Origin: Papaver somniferum | Lineage: Eukaryota; Streptophyta; Magnoliopsida; Ranunculales; Papaveraceae | NCBI RefSeq assembly: GCF_003573695.1 | Contig: NC_039359.1 | Location: 140,021,939-140,085,938, forward strand | DNA: 64,000 nucleotides | Reading direction: 5' to 3' | In this document: piece by piece, positions 10,554 to 22,942 of the stretch | Layout: each line of letters opens with the position of its first letter | Numbering within the stretch: position 1 is the first letter of the stretch | Translations under genes and position numbers: made by a program | Notes under the pieces: generated by a model | The model's database searches: none | What the model was told of the DNA's origin: nothing | The model's input: the letters and a program-made list of their open reading frames with translations, nothing else

Positions 10554-12879
10554 TTTTAGAGCATTGCTCGGTCGAACTCGCATGCGTTGTTATATCAAGC
10601 ATATTTGTCAATATTAGTGATCAAAACTATAAGTCTTGATTTCTAGTCTACTATAGCTAAGGTCTCGGACTAGGATAGAAAGTGTAGTTGAGCTCAAGAA
10701 CTCCATGGCAATCATTATACAAGACGAAGGACTACTCAAGGAACCGGTGGATCTTCATCGACTAAAAGGTATGTGGAGACTTGAACTTATCTATCACTCA
10801 AAAGTCTATTTATCTCCTGTCTTGAGACAAAAGCCGGTTTGCTATATAGACATAGATTATACACATTTGCTATTTCGAGCGGAGTTTATCTCGCCTATCT
10901 ATTTCTCGAAATATGTGTTGGTAATCTTTCGCTTTAGCCAAGTTCATCTTTACCTAGTGACGAAAGTCATGACAAGTTTCAATCACTTTGAAAATTGCTT
11001 ACTTTGACGAAAAATAGTTAGTGAATAACAATTATAGAATATCAACGTCCTCTAAGAATGTTTCAAATGATTGAATGAGAGTTTAGATTATATAACCATT
11101 GGAGGATATAAGCATTGTTGTGGAAACACATATATGTATAAGTCCTTATTCCTTGAACCGAAGTTTGCGAACTTTGTTGATCAACAGAACCGGAATAGTG
11201 GCATGAGCCAAGTCCGCGAACTGGCAGAAGTTCTCGACCCGAGAACTTCTGCTGGAGTTTGTGAACTCCGTCCGGGAACTTAAGTCCGCGAACCCAGTCC
11301 GCGAACTTGAGTAGGTTATATCTAAAAACGATGTTTGTGAACTTATTTTTATATAAATTAAGGAATGCAAATTGAAAACCGTGGCTATATATTTCATGAA
11401 CCGACTCGAGTGAATCAAATCGTTTTTGCTTCAATTATGTCTTGTGTAGTTACATAAGATTTCCTTGCAATTGAACAACTCTCTAACTAGTTCATTTGAG
11501 TCACTTGAACTAGTTATGGTGAAGAAGAATATGGTTGATATTAAAGTGATCATATGGCTAACCATTTGGTTGACTATTGTTGAACCAACAAATGTACAAG
11601 TTTGGGTACGGTTACACAAGCCTAGAAACGAGCATTTCATTTGTGTGTAAAAAGCTAGTTTTTGATCTAACAGTTGAAAGATATTATCCTGAATCTAATC
11701 AAGCTAACATTGATTGCAAATACTGATTTGGAAGACTATATAAGGGAGAACTCTAGCAACTTGGAAATCTAATCCCCACACCTTCTGTGTGATACTAGTT
11801 GTGCTAAGCTAGAGTCGATTCTCCTTTAACATTTGGTTTCTTCTTCTAAACCAGGTTAACTTAAAGACTTCATTGGGATTGTGAAGCAGACCGATACTAC
11901 TTTCTTGTAGTTTTGTGATCTTATCTTGTTGTTTCTATCGTCCGAGTACAATTGTAATAATTGGCTTGAGATTGATATCTCCGATAGGCAAGATATAAAA
12001 TAAATCACAAACACTTCGTCTCATCGTTTGTGATTCCGCAATATCTTTTTTCGCTGCGTCGATTAAGATTATTGTGAGGTGATTGATAATACTAGGCTGT
12101 TCTTCAGGAATATAAGTCCGGTTTATCAATTGGTTCCTGTTCAACTTGATTTATCAAAATACGGAGAAAAACTCGTAAGTATATTCGTGGGAGACGGATT
12201 TATCTATTACCGTAGACTTTTCTGTGTGATACAGATTTGTTTATTAAAAAGTTTTCGACTTTGGATCGTAGCAACTCTTAGTTGTGGGTGAGATCAGCTA
12301 AGGGAATCAAGTATGTAGCATCCTGCTGGGATCAGAGACGTAGGAGCATAACTGTACCTTGGATCAGTGTGAGATTGATTGGGGTTCAACTACAGTCCAG
12401 AACGAAGTTAATTTGGAGTAGGCTAGTGTCTGTAGCGGCTTAATACAGTGTGTGTCCAATCTGAACTAGGTCCCGGGGTTTTTTATGCATTTTCGGTTTC
12501 CTCCTTAACAAAATTCTGGTGTCTGTGTATTTCTTTTCCGCATTATATTTTGTTATATAATTGAAGTATCACAGGTTGTGCGTTGTTCAATCAATTAGAA
12601 TATCCGACCTTTTGGTTGTTGATTTAAATTGATTGACACTTGGATATTGGTCTTTTGTACCATACAAGTTATATCTCTAGTATTTGATAAAGACTCGCAG
12701 ATTTCTATTTGCTTGAGTATATATAAAATCGAGAGATTGAGATATAAACTCTTTGATATACTTTTTATCTATATTGAGTCTGACTCTCTAGTTGATTCTC
12801 TAGAAAGTATATTGGAGTTTGTCCATACAGATTGCTAAGCGAAATATTGGGTGTGGTTGTTGTACCCCCTATTTTTTCA
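10554..12879 (+). mobile_element. 5' LTR of element P
   Basis: It starts TTTTAGAGC, with the expected TG changed to TT, and ends TTTTTTCA. The TATA box is TATATAAG at 11737-11744. Compared with the 3' LTR it lacks about 41 bp near 11700. Confidence 0.9.
11226..11250 (+). other. Perfect 11-bp hairpin in the P 5' LTR
   Basis: AGAAGTTCTCG and CGAGAACTTCT are separated by ACC. The 3' LTR copy (around 17123-17147) has mismatches in this stem, so it may have no function. Confidence 0.5.
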
Positions 12880-12881
12880 AT

Positions 12882-12893
12882 TGGTGTCAGAGC
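12882..12893 (+). other. Primer binding site of element P (initiator Met tRNA)
   Basis: TGGTGTCAGAGC, two bases after the LTR. Plant initiator-Met primer sites read TGGTATCAGAGC, so there is one mismatch. Confidence 0.8.
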
Positions 12894-12982
12894 AGGTAAG
12901 CACGTTTAAAAATACCTTACAAGTCTGTGTTTGTGGCAATCTGAGTCTGAGGACAGAATCTCTGACGTATACGCATACCAAG

Positions 12983-14159
12983 ATGTCTTCTAAATCTTTT
13001 GACTATGCCAAATGTCTTGGGAATACCTCAAAGGATTACTCCTTAGATGATTCTACCGAATCCCGATGTAAGAAGATTGTTCCATCTTGTGATGACAAAT
13101 CTCTCTCTGATGAGACATTGGGCACTATGGAAAAAGATGAAATGAAGCTCACCAGAATTTCAAAAAATTCTACTGAGATCATTGATTTTCAGGATCATGA
13201 TCAACTTATTGATGAATTTGAAAAGTCTCTTGATTGAGAACATAAACTCTATTGAGTCCTTCTCTAAGAATATTGAAAAACTACTCCAAGAAACTACTCT
13301 ACAGCGTGAAAAGATTAGTGTTCTTGAGGATATAGTTAAGGAAGACTCAATTAGAGAGAAAAGTTTGATCGAGACACATTCATCAGATCTTAACAAGCTT
13401 CGTATCGAAAAAGAGAAACTATAAGCATTCCTTACGTTAGCCGATGAACAGTGCAAATCCTTGGAAAAGGATAACTCTGTCTTAAGGAGAAATTCTTTTG
13501 TACAAACTAATTCTCATGGATTGCAGTACATGAAAGATCCTCCAGACGAAGGTTGTGTCAAGAAAAGTTTACATAACTTGCAATCTTCTCATATGGCTAT
13601 GAAGTTAAAACAGGTGCCGTTTATTGCTTCTCCTCCACGAACCTGTACATTCTGTGGGAAAAAGAATCATTCTGCTATCCATTGTTTTGCAAGAAGGAAA
13701 CAAATTTCTAAACTTCATAATTTGCTTCTCTCCACTGTCAATGGAACAAATAGTCGGTCGACTACTGCAGTGAATCGCATGCCCACAGAAAACCAGAAAC
13801 CTTATAAATATGATTTCTTTTCTAGAAGTCATCACATGGTTCAAATGCATTCTCGTGGTATAAATTCTTGTGATGTTGATAAAAGCATTCCCTGTGTTTA
13901 TAAGACTATTTCTGGAAAATCTAAGTCTAGAAAATGGATTCATCTCTATCCTGATCCTCTTGAACCAGTTGCAAGAGGTCCTAGATTTAGTCCTCAGAGA
14001 AAGCCTTTTGACGGATATGTTAAACAAGTTGTGTCGTACCCTTCTGGGATGAGTGTCAACCGAAGAAAGGAAAAGAACACAAAGATCAAGATGTCAGATG
14101 ATATGTACAACTCCCTTCTCAATAATCATAGTGGGAATATTTCTCACTCTATTACCTGA
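12983..14159 (+). pseudogene. gag-like gene of element P (frameshift and stop)
   Basis: The likely start is ATG 12983 (MSSKSFDYAKCLGN). The frame closes at 13235-13237, but the coding sense continues in another frame from about 13225. That frame has one TAA at 13422-13424 and then stays open to 14159, about 390 codons in all. The middle part (SKNIEKLLQETTLQREKISV) is a strong coiled coil. Near 13644-13685 is an intact zinc knuckle, CTFCGKKNHSAIHC (C-x2-C-x4-H-x4-C), followed by the basic helix FARRKQISKLHNLL. This is the layout of a Gag nucleocapsid that binds RNA and assembles particles. No protease or polymerase follows. One frameshift and one nonsense change make this copy inactive. Confidence 0.8.
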
Positions 14160-14397
14160 TTTCAGGTACTCTTTTTCCTTGTGTCTAGCTTGATAGATGC
14201 AAGGATAATTGTTGGGAAATTCTCAAGTAAGTATGTTGTACACTATTTGTTTTCTTTGTGTTTCTGTACCACCGGTCCACGAACGTTCGTGTCTTCTTGT
14301 GAGTTCATAGGGTTTCCAAAAACAAGAGTTTCCTTCTCCTGTTTACATACACATATATACTTCTCTATATTGTGTCTTTCCATACCTAACAAAAATT

Positions 14398-14828
14398 ATG
14401 GAGAACTCTGCATCTCAAGAGAATGTGCATCTTGATATGGAGGAAGACACTCAAGGACGTGAATCAATTCAAGAGCTGGTTCTTAAGAAGAAAGATAGAA
14501 TCACAACTCCTGGATTTATGATTCCGTCAAGGATTTATCTCGTTTTCAGAACGATTCAAAGGTCGAGTTTGCTAATCTTCAATTGCAAATAAACCAACTT
14601 CTTGATGGTCAGGCTAGAATCCTTGCTAATCATAATATTCTGATACGGAATAAAAAGAAGCTCATCATGGATTGTGTCAAAGCTATACAACTTGCTAGGG
14701 TTGTTGATCGTAAAGTTGGTGTTCTAACTCACGAACATGGTGTATCAACGGTGAAGAGAGTAAAGGAAATCAGTGACACCTTCTTTGATGCACTCATTGA
14801 AAGATATGAGGTTCTGAATGAACTCTGA
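14398..14828 (+). pseudogene. Second ORF of element P, small helical protein
   Basis: ATG 14398 opens a frame (MENSASQENVHLDMEEDTQG) that shifts near 14518 into the frame ending at 14828, about 144 codons in total. The C-terminal half (LQINQLLDGQARILANHNIL and on) is predicted helical. It sits 238 bp after gag, as a like-sized ORF does in M4 (143 aa) and in H (96 aa). The H and M4 products look alike over a segment around a KYF/RYF motif; the P product matches them more weakly. I know no family for it. A structural partner of Gag is possible but is inference. Confidence 0.6.
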
Positions 14829-15339
14829 TTCTTCCTTTAGATTGCCTAGTAAATCTTCTATTTTCTTGTTTTTGTTAGAAGATAAACTAGAGTTTGGAAT
14901 AGCCATTATTGTGATTACACATAGCTATGTCCAATGCTTTCGTCTTCATGTTTTTAGATTTATTGGTTTAAATTCTAAAGTTGTTTGGAAGACGATTTTT
15001 GCAATATTAATCTTTATGGTTTTATATATTGCAATATTGTTATGGGATATGTGTGTTTGCGTCCGTGAACTATGATTGTCCCATACCTTCTCAAAAGTAA
15101 TGTCTTTCGTATGTCGATATGCATGTATTGATAAAAGAATGAATAGACTTTTGAAAAATACAAAAGTTAAGCCTATTATGTCAATTATTGATGAAATATA
15201 AGTTAAAATATTTTGTTTGCAAGGATTATGTCTATTGAATGTCGTTATGAGAATAGTGATGGAAAATAGAATGAATCCTTGTGTATTCCGCAGTATTGAT
15301 CTTCCATGATCCATATTTTATGTATTACTGTGAGGCTCC

Positions 15340-15690
15340 GTAAAGTGTCTTATGTTGAGAACTAAACGACCACGTTGATTATTTTTATGATTAGCTTAGT
15401 TGTTGTTCCGCGAGATACTTTATGTCGAGCATATTCAACTAAATTAATCATCTTGTTTGGTTATTTAGTTGTTGTTCCGTAAGTTCTCTTATGTCGAGCA
15501 TAACCGATTAAATTGATTACTTTTGTGATTAGTTTGGTTGTGTATTTCGATTAAATTAATTATGGGTTCTCTTGTGATTAATCTAATTTTATATTTTTGA
15601 GTCTCCATAAGTTCACTTATGTTGAGCATTTTCGATTAAATTAATCATGGGTTTTCTTGTGGTTAATTTAATTGAGTATTTTGGATTCAA
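15340..15690 (+). repeat. Degenerate tandem repeats in the 3' region of P
   Basis: About four units of 60-110 bp combine a segment like CTCCGTAAGTTCTCTTATGT, GAGCAT and the near-palindrome GATTAAATTAATC. The same repeat type occupies the same place in M1, M3 and M4, and a shorter version is in H. It does not code for protein. Confidence 0.7.
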
Positions 15691-16149
15691 ATTCATACTT
15701 GTATGAGATTTGTTATGTCCAAATAAATCCTTCTTTTCTTTCGAAATTAAGGTCGCTCTTGTTGTTCTTTCGGGAATGACATTTTATGGGGGAGAGTTCT
15801 TAATTGAACTTGTGCTTAATTGCCAAATCTTTTTGGGGAGTGCGGTTGTGGAATATTATAGGGGTTATCTTGTATCTTTATAAACTCCTTGATGAATGCA
15901 TTTATCTTTGGCTATATGATTGCATCTAAATAAGTTGATATGTGTTTCTTTCTTTTGGTCATGAAATGTCTCTTTCGGAAATTTCATTAGGATCCCGTTC
16001 TTGTACCTTTGCCAATTTTATTGATAAAAAGGGGGAGAATTAATATGTAGTTCACACTACAAATACATATGGTTTTTGGATCATTATGTAAGGGGGAGTG
16101 GTTTCCATGTGAGATGGAGTATTGACTAAGGGGGAGTGATACATATCAC

Positions 16150-16210
16150 CATAGTATTGTTGTTGAAGTTGTGATACAATTGAACTTTGACGCTGTGTAA
16201 TGATACTATG
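16150..16210 (+). other. Conserved stem-loop before the 3' LTR (P copy)
   Basis: CATAGTATTGTT (16150-16161) pairs with AATGATACTATG (16199-16210). Two positions that are U-A and A-U pairs in E1 become U-G and G-U wobbles here. The inner stem AAGTT/AACTT (16166-16170, 16183-16187) is perfect. Confidence 0.65.
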
Positions 16211-16437
16211 ACATTATATATCAATGATTGAGAACTCTTGTTTTCTCGTTGTTATACCTACGGATTTTCAATAACGATGATGTTGAACTTACAATCTTTG
16301 GTATCATTGGAGTACTTGGAAGTGACGAAGATTTTGAGTAGTGTTGAAGATTAGACATGTGGAATAAGAGCTACAAAAGTTAATTTATTTATTTTTTGTA
16401 TTCCATATGTATTGATAGTTTTGTCACTAAAGTTGAC

Positions 16438-16449
16438 AAAGGGGGAGAT
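16438..16449 (+). other. Polypurine tract of element P
   Basis: AAAGGGGGAGAT directly before the 3' LTR, the usual primer for plus-strand DNA synthesis. Further GGGGGAG runs occur upstream between about 16020 and 16140. Confidence 0.85.
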
Positions 16450-18816
16450 TGTTAGAGCATTGCTCGGTCGAACTCGCATGTGTTGCTATCTCAAGCATGT
16501 TTGTCAATGTTAGTGATCAAAACTGTAAGTCTTGATTTCTAGTCTACTATAGGTAAGGTCTCGGACTAGGATAGAAAGTGTAGTTGAGCTCAAGAACTCC
16601 ATGGAAATCATCATACAAGACGAAGGACTACTCAAGGAACCGGTGGATCTTCATCGACTAAAAGGTATGTGGAGACTTGAACTTATCTATCACTCAAAAG
16701 TCTATTTATCTCCTATCTTGAGACAAAAGTCGTTTTGCTATATAGACTTAGATTATACACATTTGCTATTTCGAGCCGAGTTTATCTCGCCTATCTATTT
16801 CTCGAAATATGTGTTGGTAAGCTTTCGCTTTAGACAAGTTCATCTTTACCTAGTGACGAAAGTCATGACAAGTTTCAATCACTTTGAAAATTGCTTACTT
16901 GACGAAAAATAGTTTGTGAATAACAACTATAGAATATCAACGTCCTCTAAGAATGTTTCAAATGAATGAAATGAAAGTTTAGATTATATAACCATTGGAG
17001 GATATAAGCATTGTTGTGGAAACACATATATGTATAAGTCCTTATTCCTTGAACCGAAGCTTGCGAACTTTGTTGATCAAAAGAACCGGAATAGTGGCGC
17101 GAACTCAGTCCGCGAACTGGCGGAAGTTCTCGACCTGAGAAATTCTACTGGAGTTTGTGAACTCCGTCTTGGAATTTAAGTACGCGAACCCAGTCCGCGA
17201 ACTTGAGTAGGTTATATTTAAAAACGATGTTTGTGAACTTATTCTTATATAAACCAAGGAATGCAAATTGCAAACTGTGGCTATATAGTTCATGAATCGA
17301 TTCAAGTGAATCAAATCGTTTTTGCTTCAATTGTGTCTTGTGTAGTTGCATAAGATTTCCTTGCAATTGAACAACTCTCTAACTAGTTCATTTGAGTCAC
17401 TTGAACTAGTTATGGTGAAGAAGAATATGGTTGATATGAAAGTGATCATATGGCTAACCATTTGGTTGACTATTGTTGAACCAACAAATGTACAAGTTTG
17501 GGTACGGTTACACAAGCCTAGAAACATGCATTTCATTTGTGTGTAACAAGCTAGTTTTTGATCTAACAGTTGAAATATATTAGCTTGAATCTAATAAGGT
17601 TTTCATCTAACGGTGAATATTGAATGCTTTTTTACCCAACTAACATTGATTGCAACCCTGATTTGAAAGACTATATAAGGGAGAACTCTAGCAACTAGGA
17701 AACCTAATCCCCACACCTTCTGTGTGATAATAGTTGTGCTAAGCTAGAGTCGATTCTCCTTTAACCTTTGGTTTCCTCTTCTAAACCAGGTTAACGACTT
17801 AAAGACTTCATTGGGATTGTGAAGCCAGACCGATACTACTTTATTGTAGTTGTGTGATCTGATCTTGTTGTTTCTATCGTACGAGTACAATTGTAATAAT
17901 TGGCTTGAGATTGATATCTCCGATAGGAAAGATATAAAAGAAATCACAAACACTTCGTCTCATCGTTTGTGATTCTGTAATATCTTTTTTCGCTGCGTCG
18001 ATTAAGATTATTGTGAGGTGATTGATAATACTAGGCGGTTTTTCGGGAATATAAGTCCGGTTTATCAATTGGTTCATGTTCACCTTGATTTATCAAAAGA
18101 CAGAACAAAACTCGTAGGTATATTCGTGGGAGACGGATTTATCTATTACTGTAGACTTTTCTATGTGATACAGATTTGTTTATTAAAGTCTCCGACTTTG
18201 GGTCGTAGCAACTCTTAGTTGTGGGTGAGATCCGCTAAGAGAATCAAGTATGTAGCATCCTGCTGGGATCAGAGACGTAGGAGCATAACTGTACCTTGGA
18301 TCAGTGTCAGATTGATTGAGGTTCAACTACAGTCCATACCGAAGTTAATTTGGAGTAGGATAGTGTCTGTAGCGGCTTAATACAGTGTGTGTTCAATCTG
18401 GACTAGGTCCCGGGGTTTTTCTGCATTTGCGGTTTCCTCGTTAACAAAATTCTGGTGTCTGTGTTATTTTTTTTCCGCATTATATTTTTTTTATATAATT
18501 GAAATATCACAGGTTGTGCGTTGTTCAATCAATTAGAATATCCGACCTTTTGGTTGTTTATTTAAATTGATTGACACTTGGATATTGGTCTTTGGTACCA
18601 TCCAAGTTATCTCTCTAGTATTTGATAAAGACTCGCAGATTTCTATTTGCTTGAGTATATATCAAATCGAGAGATTGAGATACAAACTCTTTGATATACT
18701 TTTTATCTAGATTGAGTTTGACTGTCTAGTTGATTCTCTAGAAAGTATATTGAATTTTGTCCATACAGATTTCTAAGAGAAATATTGGGTGTGGTTGTTG
18801 TACCCCCACTTTTTCA
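16450..18816 (+). mobile_element. 3' LTR of element P
   Basis: Intact TGTTAGAGC start and TTTTTCA end, TATA box TATATAAG at 17672-17679. It is followed at once by the GTAAT duplication and the rest of the H LTR. Confidence 0.92.
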
Positions 18817-18821
18817 GTAAT

Positions 18822-19688
18822 CACAAAGCACTTCGTCTCATTTTTTGTGATTCCACAATAACTTGTTCTACTACCATATAGTTAAGTTATTTTGAGGTGA
18901 TTGATATTTCTAGGATTTTCTTCGGGAATATAAGACCGGAATATCAATTGGTTCATGTTCACCTTGATTTATTAAAAGCCGGAACAAACTTCGTAGATAT
19001 TTCTGTGGGAGACAAATTTATCTATTAAAATAGACTTTTTTGTTGGAGACATATTTGTTTATTAAGTCTTCGAATTTGGGTCGTAGAAACTCTTAGTTGT
19101 GTGTGAGATCATCTAAGGGATTCAAGTGCGTACAGTCCTGCTGAGATTCAAAGGCGTAAGGAACGCGACTGTACCTTAATAAGTGTGAGATTGGTCAGGG
19201 CTCAACTACATTCCCGTTCGAAGTTAACTTGTAGTAGGCTAGATTTTGTAGCGGCTTAATACAGTGTGGTGTTCATATCTGGACTAAGTCCCGGGTTTTT
19301 TTTTGCATTTGCGGTTTCCTCGTTAACAAAACTTCTAGTGTCTGTGTTATTTCTTTCCCTATTATATTTTCTATATAATTGAAATATCACAGGTTGTGCG
19401 TAGTTCAATCAATTGGTAAATCCAACCTTGGTTGCTGATTGAAATTGATTGACAATTGAACATTGGTCTTTGGTACCTTTCAAGTTGTTTCTCATAATAA
19501 TCAAGCTCGCGGATTTCTATATGTTTGATTTGCTGATTACATTGAGAAATAGAGATATAACTCTTGGATATATTTTCCTTGATTGAGTCTGACTGTGTAG
19601 TTGATTCTCTTGAAATTATATTGGAGTTAGTCCATATAGATTGCCTAAACGAAATATTGGGTGTGGTTGTTAGACCCCCGCTTTTTCA
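18822..19688 (+). mobile_element. Right part of the 5' LTR of Copia element H
   Basis: It continues the H LTR after the P insertion (CACAAAGCACTTCG and on) and ends CTTTTTCA, two bases before a primer site. This proves that P went into an existing LTR. Confidence 0.85.
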
Positions 19689-19690
19689 AT

Positions 19691-19702
19691 TGGTATCAGA
19701 GC
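19691..19702 (+). other. Primer binding site of element H (initiator Met tRNA)
   Basis: TGGTATCAGAGC, an exact match to the usual plant initiator-Met primer site. Confidence 0.85.
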
Positions 19703-19754
19703 AGGAAAACATGTTTAAGACCTCATAAGTCTGCGTTTGTAGCAATATGACTCT

Positions 19755-21164
19755 ATGGATAATAGTTTTATCTCAAACAACGCATCACCAGTTCAGAAAC
19801 GTTCTGACTTGGTCCAAAGTTCTACTTCTCCTAAGAAATCTATCATATCTTTTTGATGGTCTGAAACTATGTATAACTTGGAAACACGCCTAGATGAACA
19901 ATTGTATGATCTTTAGGATGAAAGTGATTCATACGATGGATACGATGTTGATGAGGAAGTATCGAAATACATCAAGCTTTTTGACCATCTCATAAAGAAA
20001 AAGAAGTCAACATCTTGCTTGGCTGAGTTTCTGACTCCTCTCTGTCTAGAAAACATGAAAATGAGAAAGCTCTTTAAAGGTTACGATTGTGGATATAATC
20101 TCTTACAATCCCTTCTTAAAGATCGTGAAGAAGATGTGCGTTCAAATAATTCTGAATGTGAAAATCTTCGTCGAAATCTCTTTGTGTTGAAAGAAGAACT
20201 TGCTGAATCTGAGGCTAGATGTAACTCTTAACAATGTTGTTTTAAAGACAGACAAAATGTTTTTCTCTCACGGGATAAATAATTGGAGGATGAGCTTTCT
20301 GTTGCTCAGAACAAGGTAATTACGCTGGAGGAAAACTTGAAAAAGTTTAATCTTAGTTCAACAAAATTATCCACTATGCTGGGAGCTTGTAAGAAACTTC
20401 GTGATACACGAGGTTTGGGCTATGAAGGAATAAACACTCCAAATAGTAGCAAGATTTATTTTGTTTGTACTAATAGAAATTTCCTACAAAAAAATTTCAC
20501 TAATGGCAAAAGTGGAAAATTACCTTCTGCGGCAAAAGCATCAATAAACAAAGGAAGTCATTCTCCTACTCATATGAGAAAGGTTAATAACATTCCCTTC
20601 AGATGTTATTAGTGTGGAAACAAAGGTCATCTTGAGAAGAGATGACGTTTTCGTTTGCAGAATGAAAAACTTCATAACATTTTTATCTGGATGTCTAAGG
20701 AAGTAATCGAACATGTTTCTCATATTACTGGTCTTAAATGTCCAACTCTCAGACAAGTAGAGTGTTGTGATGAGCCAAGTCTTTCCTGTAAAGATAATCC
20801 AAAGAATTTCTACAATTGTAAAAAGAATTGTGTTATACGGACAAATGATTGTTTTGTTGATCTAATGAGTAAGGAAAATTATTCAAACTCTTATTCCGTG
20901 ACTAAAGGAAGTGTTGGATCAAAAGTGTCAATCATTCTTGAATACATTCATATCAATAATCGTGTTTCGGAAATCAAGACCAGTATAAATAGACTCAAGC
21001 GTAGCATTAAGAAGGCAAGGAAGGCAGCAGCTTCAGGTATCTCTTGTCCTACTCTTGTTAATTCTCTTGAGACTAATACTTTTGACTTTCTTGTTGATAT
21101 TCAAGGAAAAAGGGAAAATTTCAGAACCGTTGATGAGCTATATGCTCGTCAAATTACAACTTGA
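19755..21164 (+). pseudogene. gag-like gene of element H (six in-frame stops)
   Basis: From ATG 19755 a single frame runs 1,410 bp to TGA 21162. It is broken only by stops: TGA 19854, TAG 19914, TAA 20229, TAA 20280, TAG 20610 and TGA 20643. No frameshift is needed. The product has an acidic start (DESDSYDGYDVDEE), a coiled coil (RRNLFVLKEELAESEA) and a zinc knuckle region, CY-stop-CGNKGHLEKR-stop, so the two stops near the knuckle remove one inner residue and the last Cys. A basic helix (LQNEKLHNIFIWMSKEV) follows, as in M1 (IRNKKLHDVLVWASQEV). A Gag role is inferred. This copy cannot make the protein without suppression. Confidence 0.75.
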
Positions 21165-21709
21165 CTGCTTACAGTTGTGCATCCTCTTTGAGACTGTGTG
21201 AGGGTTCTCATAATTCTCAAGAAGATTATCTTCTTCTTGATAAGGTGGTTTTTGTTGTATCTTTATTTTTTCTCTTCAATTTGAAAAATAAAATGATCAT
21301 CTTACCGCTGAGCACTACTCCGGTTAGTTATTACACGATGTAATATGATTGATCAATAAATCTTAAGAAAATTCTTTTTGTTGTTCACTTTGAAAATCTT
21401 CATTTTTCCTTAATGAAAGTTGATTTGTTGACTATCAACAAATTCCTTGTGCTCTATTTTTGAGATAAGATGTTCTGTCATATGTTTAGAATTTGTTTTT
21501 GATGTTACCAAAACATACTTCTAAAAATAGGTTCCATTGGTTCCTTGGTTTTGAACCTGGTTCATAACCACGAAGGTTCGTGCACCCGACCCTTATCGAA
21601 CGTAAACGAGTAACCCTAGGGTTTCCCTATGAAAATATATATGTATATACCATGGATTCCTTCTTCTGATATATATTTGTTCCGTAACATCAATATTTCT
21701 TGTGATATT

Positions 21710-22000
21710 ATGGTGTGCACAATGGATGGATGCAAAAAGAAAGACAAAGTTGAAGAAGGCAAAGTCATTGAGTTTCACGAGAACCCTGTTTTCATTACCT
21801 GCTTTCATGCAGTCGACCATGAAAGCGATCTTCCAGTTCAGATGTCATCTCATTTGGTTGGAAATCTTCTTCGATATTTTGAGGTTGTTCATGGTCAACT
21901 TGAAATTGCAACAAATAATTTTGAGTTTCTGAAGATTGAACTGAAAAAAGAAACTGATGAACTTATTTTTGTTCGATCCCTAGTTGGTGGTTATGTCTAA
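21710..22000 (+). CDS. Second ORF of element H, 96-aa helical protein
   Basis: ATG 21710 opens a frame beginning MVCTMDGCKKKDKVEEGKV. The C-terminal part (SSHLVGNLLRYFEVVHGQLE and on) resembles the M4 ORF2 segment SAEVVHDFVKYFGEAKQQL in length, spacing and aromatic positions. It lies 545 bp after gag. I know no family for it. Because gag of the same element is ruined, expression is doubtful. Confidence 0.5.
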   Translation: MVCTMDGCKKKDKVEEGKVIEFHENPVFITCFHAVDHESDLPVQMSSHLVGNLLRYFEVVHGQLEIATNNFEFLKIELKKETDELIFVRSLVGGYV

Positions 22001-22942
22001 AGTTCTTTTTAGTTCTTAATGTCTAGGAAACTTCTTATGAGAATTTATTCTTGTGTTTTAAGAAGGATAACCAGGGTTTGGAATAACATATATTGTGATT
22101 ACACATATCTATTGCCAACGATTTTCATCTTGCAATGTTTTTAGATTTATTTATTTAAATTCTAAGTTATTTGGAAGATGATTTTGCAGTATTAATCTTT
22201 ATTGGTTTCATATATTGCAAATAATTTTATGGGATATGCGTGTTTACGTCCGTAAACTTATGATTGTCTCATATATGTCATTATGAAAATATTGATAACT
22301 TTTGTATATTCCGCAGTATTGATATTTCCTTGATCCACTTCTATGTGAAAGTACTGTATAGCTCCGTAAGTTTTCTTATGTTGAGCATTTCCGATTAAAT
22401 TAATCATTGAGGTTCCTTTGTGGTTTATTTAATTGAGTTTTCTGGATACAAATTCATGTTTCATGTAATTTGTTAATGTCCAAAGAAATCCTTCTTTTCT
22501 TGTAAAAGTAAGGTCGCTCTTGTTGTTCTTTCGGGAATGATATTATATGGGGGAGAGTTCTTAATTGAACTTGTGCTTAATTTCCAAATCTTTGTGGGGA
22601 GTGCGGCTATGGAATATTGTAGGATTTATCTTGTATCTTTATAAATTCCTTGATGAATACACTAAGTTTCGACTATGTGAAATCATCGAAAAAAAGTTGA
22701 TATTTAGTCATGAAGTATCTCTTTGAGAATTTCATTATGATCTCGCTAGTTTTCGTACCTTTGCCAATTTATATTGACAAAATGGGGGGAAATTATTTTG
22801 TAGTTCACACTAAGGGGGGTGATTTTCATTGTGAGATGAAGTATTGACTAAGGGGGAGTGATACATATCACCGTAGTATTATTGTCAAAGTTGTGATATA
22901 ATTGAACTTTGATGCTGTGTAATAATACTATGATACTGTATA
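22001..22942 (+). mobile_element. 3' internal region of H, cut by element M1
   Basis: AT-rich non-coding sequence with the GAGCAT/GATTAAATTAATC repeat (one unit near 22380) and purine runs near 22790-22860. It stops at 22942 where a minus-strand LTR begins. The H polypurine tract and 3' LTR are not found in the window. Confidence 0.7.
22872..22932 (+). other. Conserved stem-loop before the 3' LTR (H copy)
   Basis: CGTAGTATTATT (22872-22883) pairs with AATAATACTATG (22921-22932), with one G-U wobble. The inner stem CAAAGTT/AACTTTG is a perfect 7-bp helix, the longest among the copies. Confidence 0.65.

Larger units (their letters stand above)
10554..18816 (+). mobile_element. Complete non-autonomous Copia-type element P (8,263 bp)
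   Basis: Two long LTRs (2,326 and 2,367 bp) enclose a 3.57-kb internal region with a Met-tRNA primer site and a polypurine tract. The element is flanked by the 5-bp duplication GTAAT at 10549-10553 and 18817-18821. It is inserted in the 5' LTR of H, which continues on both sides. Inside are a broken gag-like gene with a CCHC knuckle and a second small ORF. Protease, integrase, reverse transcriptase and RNase H are absent, so it matches the TR-GAG class of plant LTR elements and needs enzymes in trans. Both genes are broken, so this copy is inactive. Confidence 0.9.
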
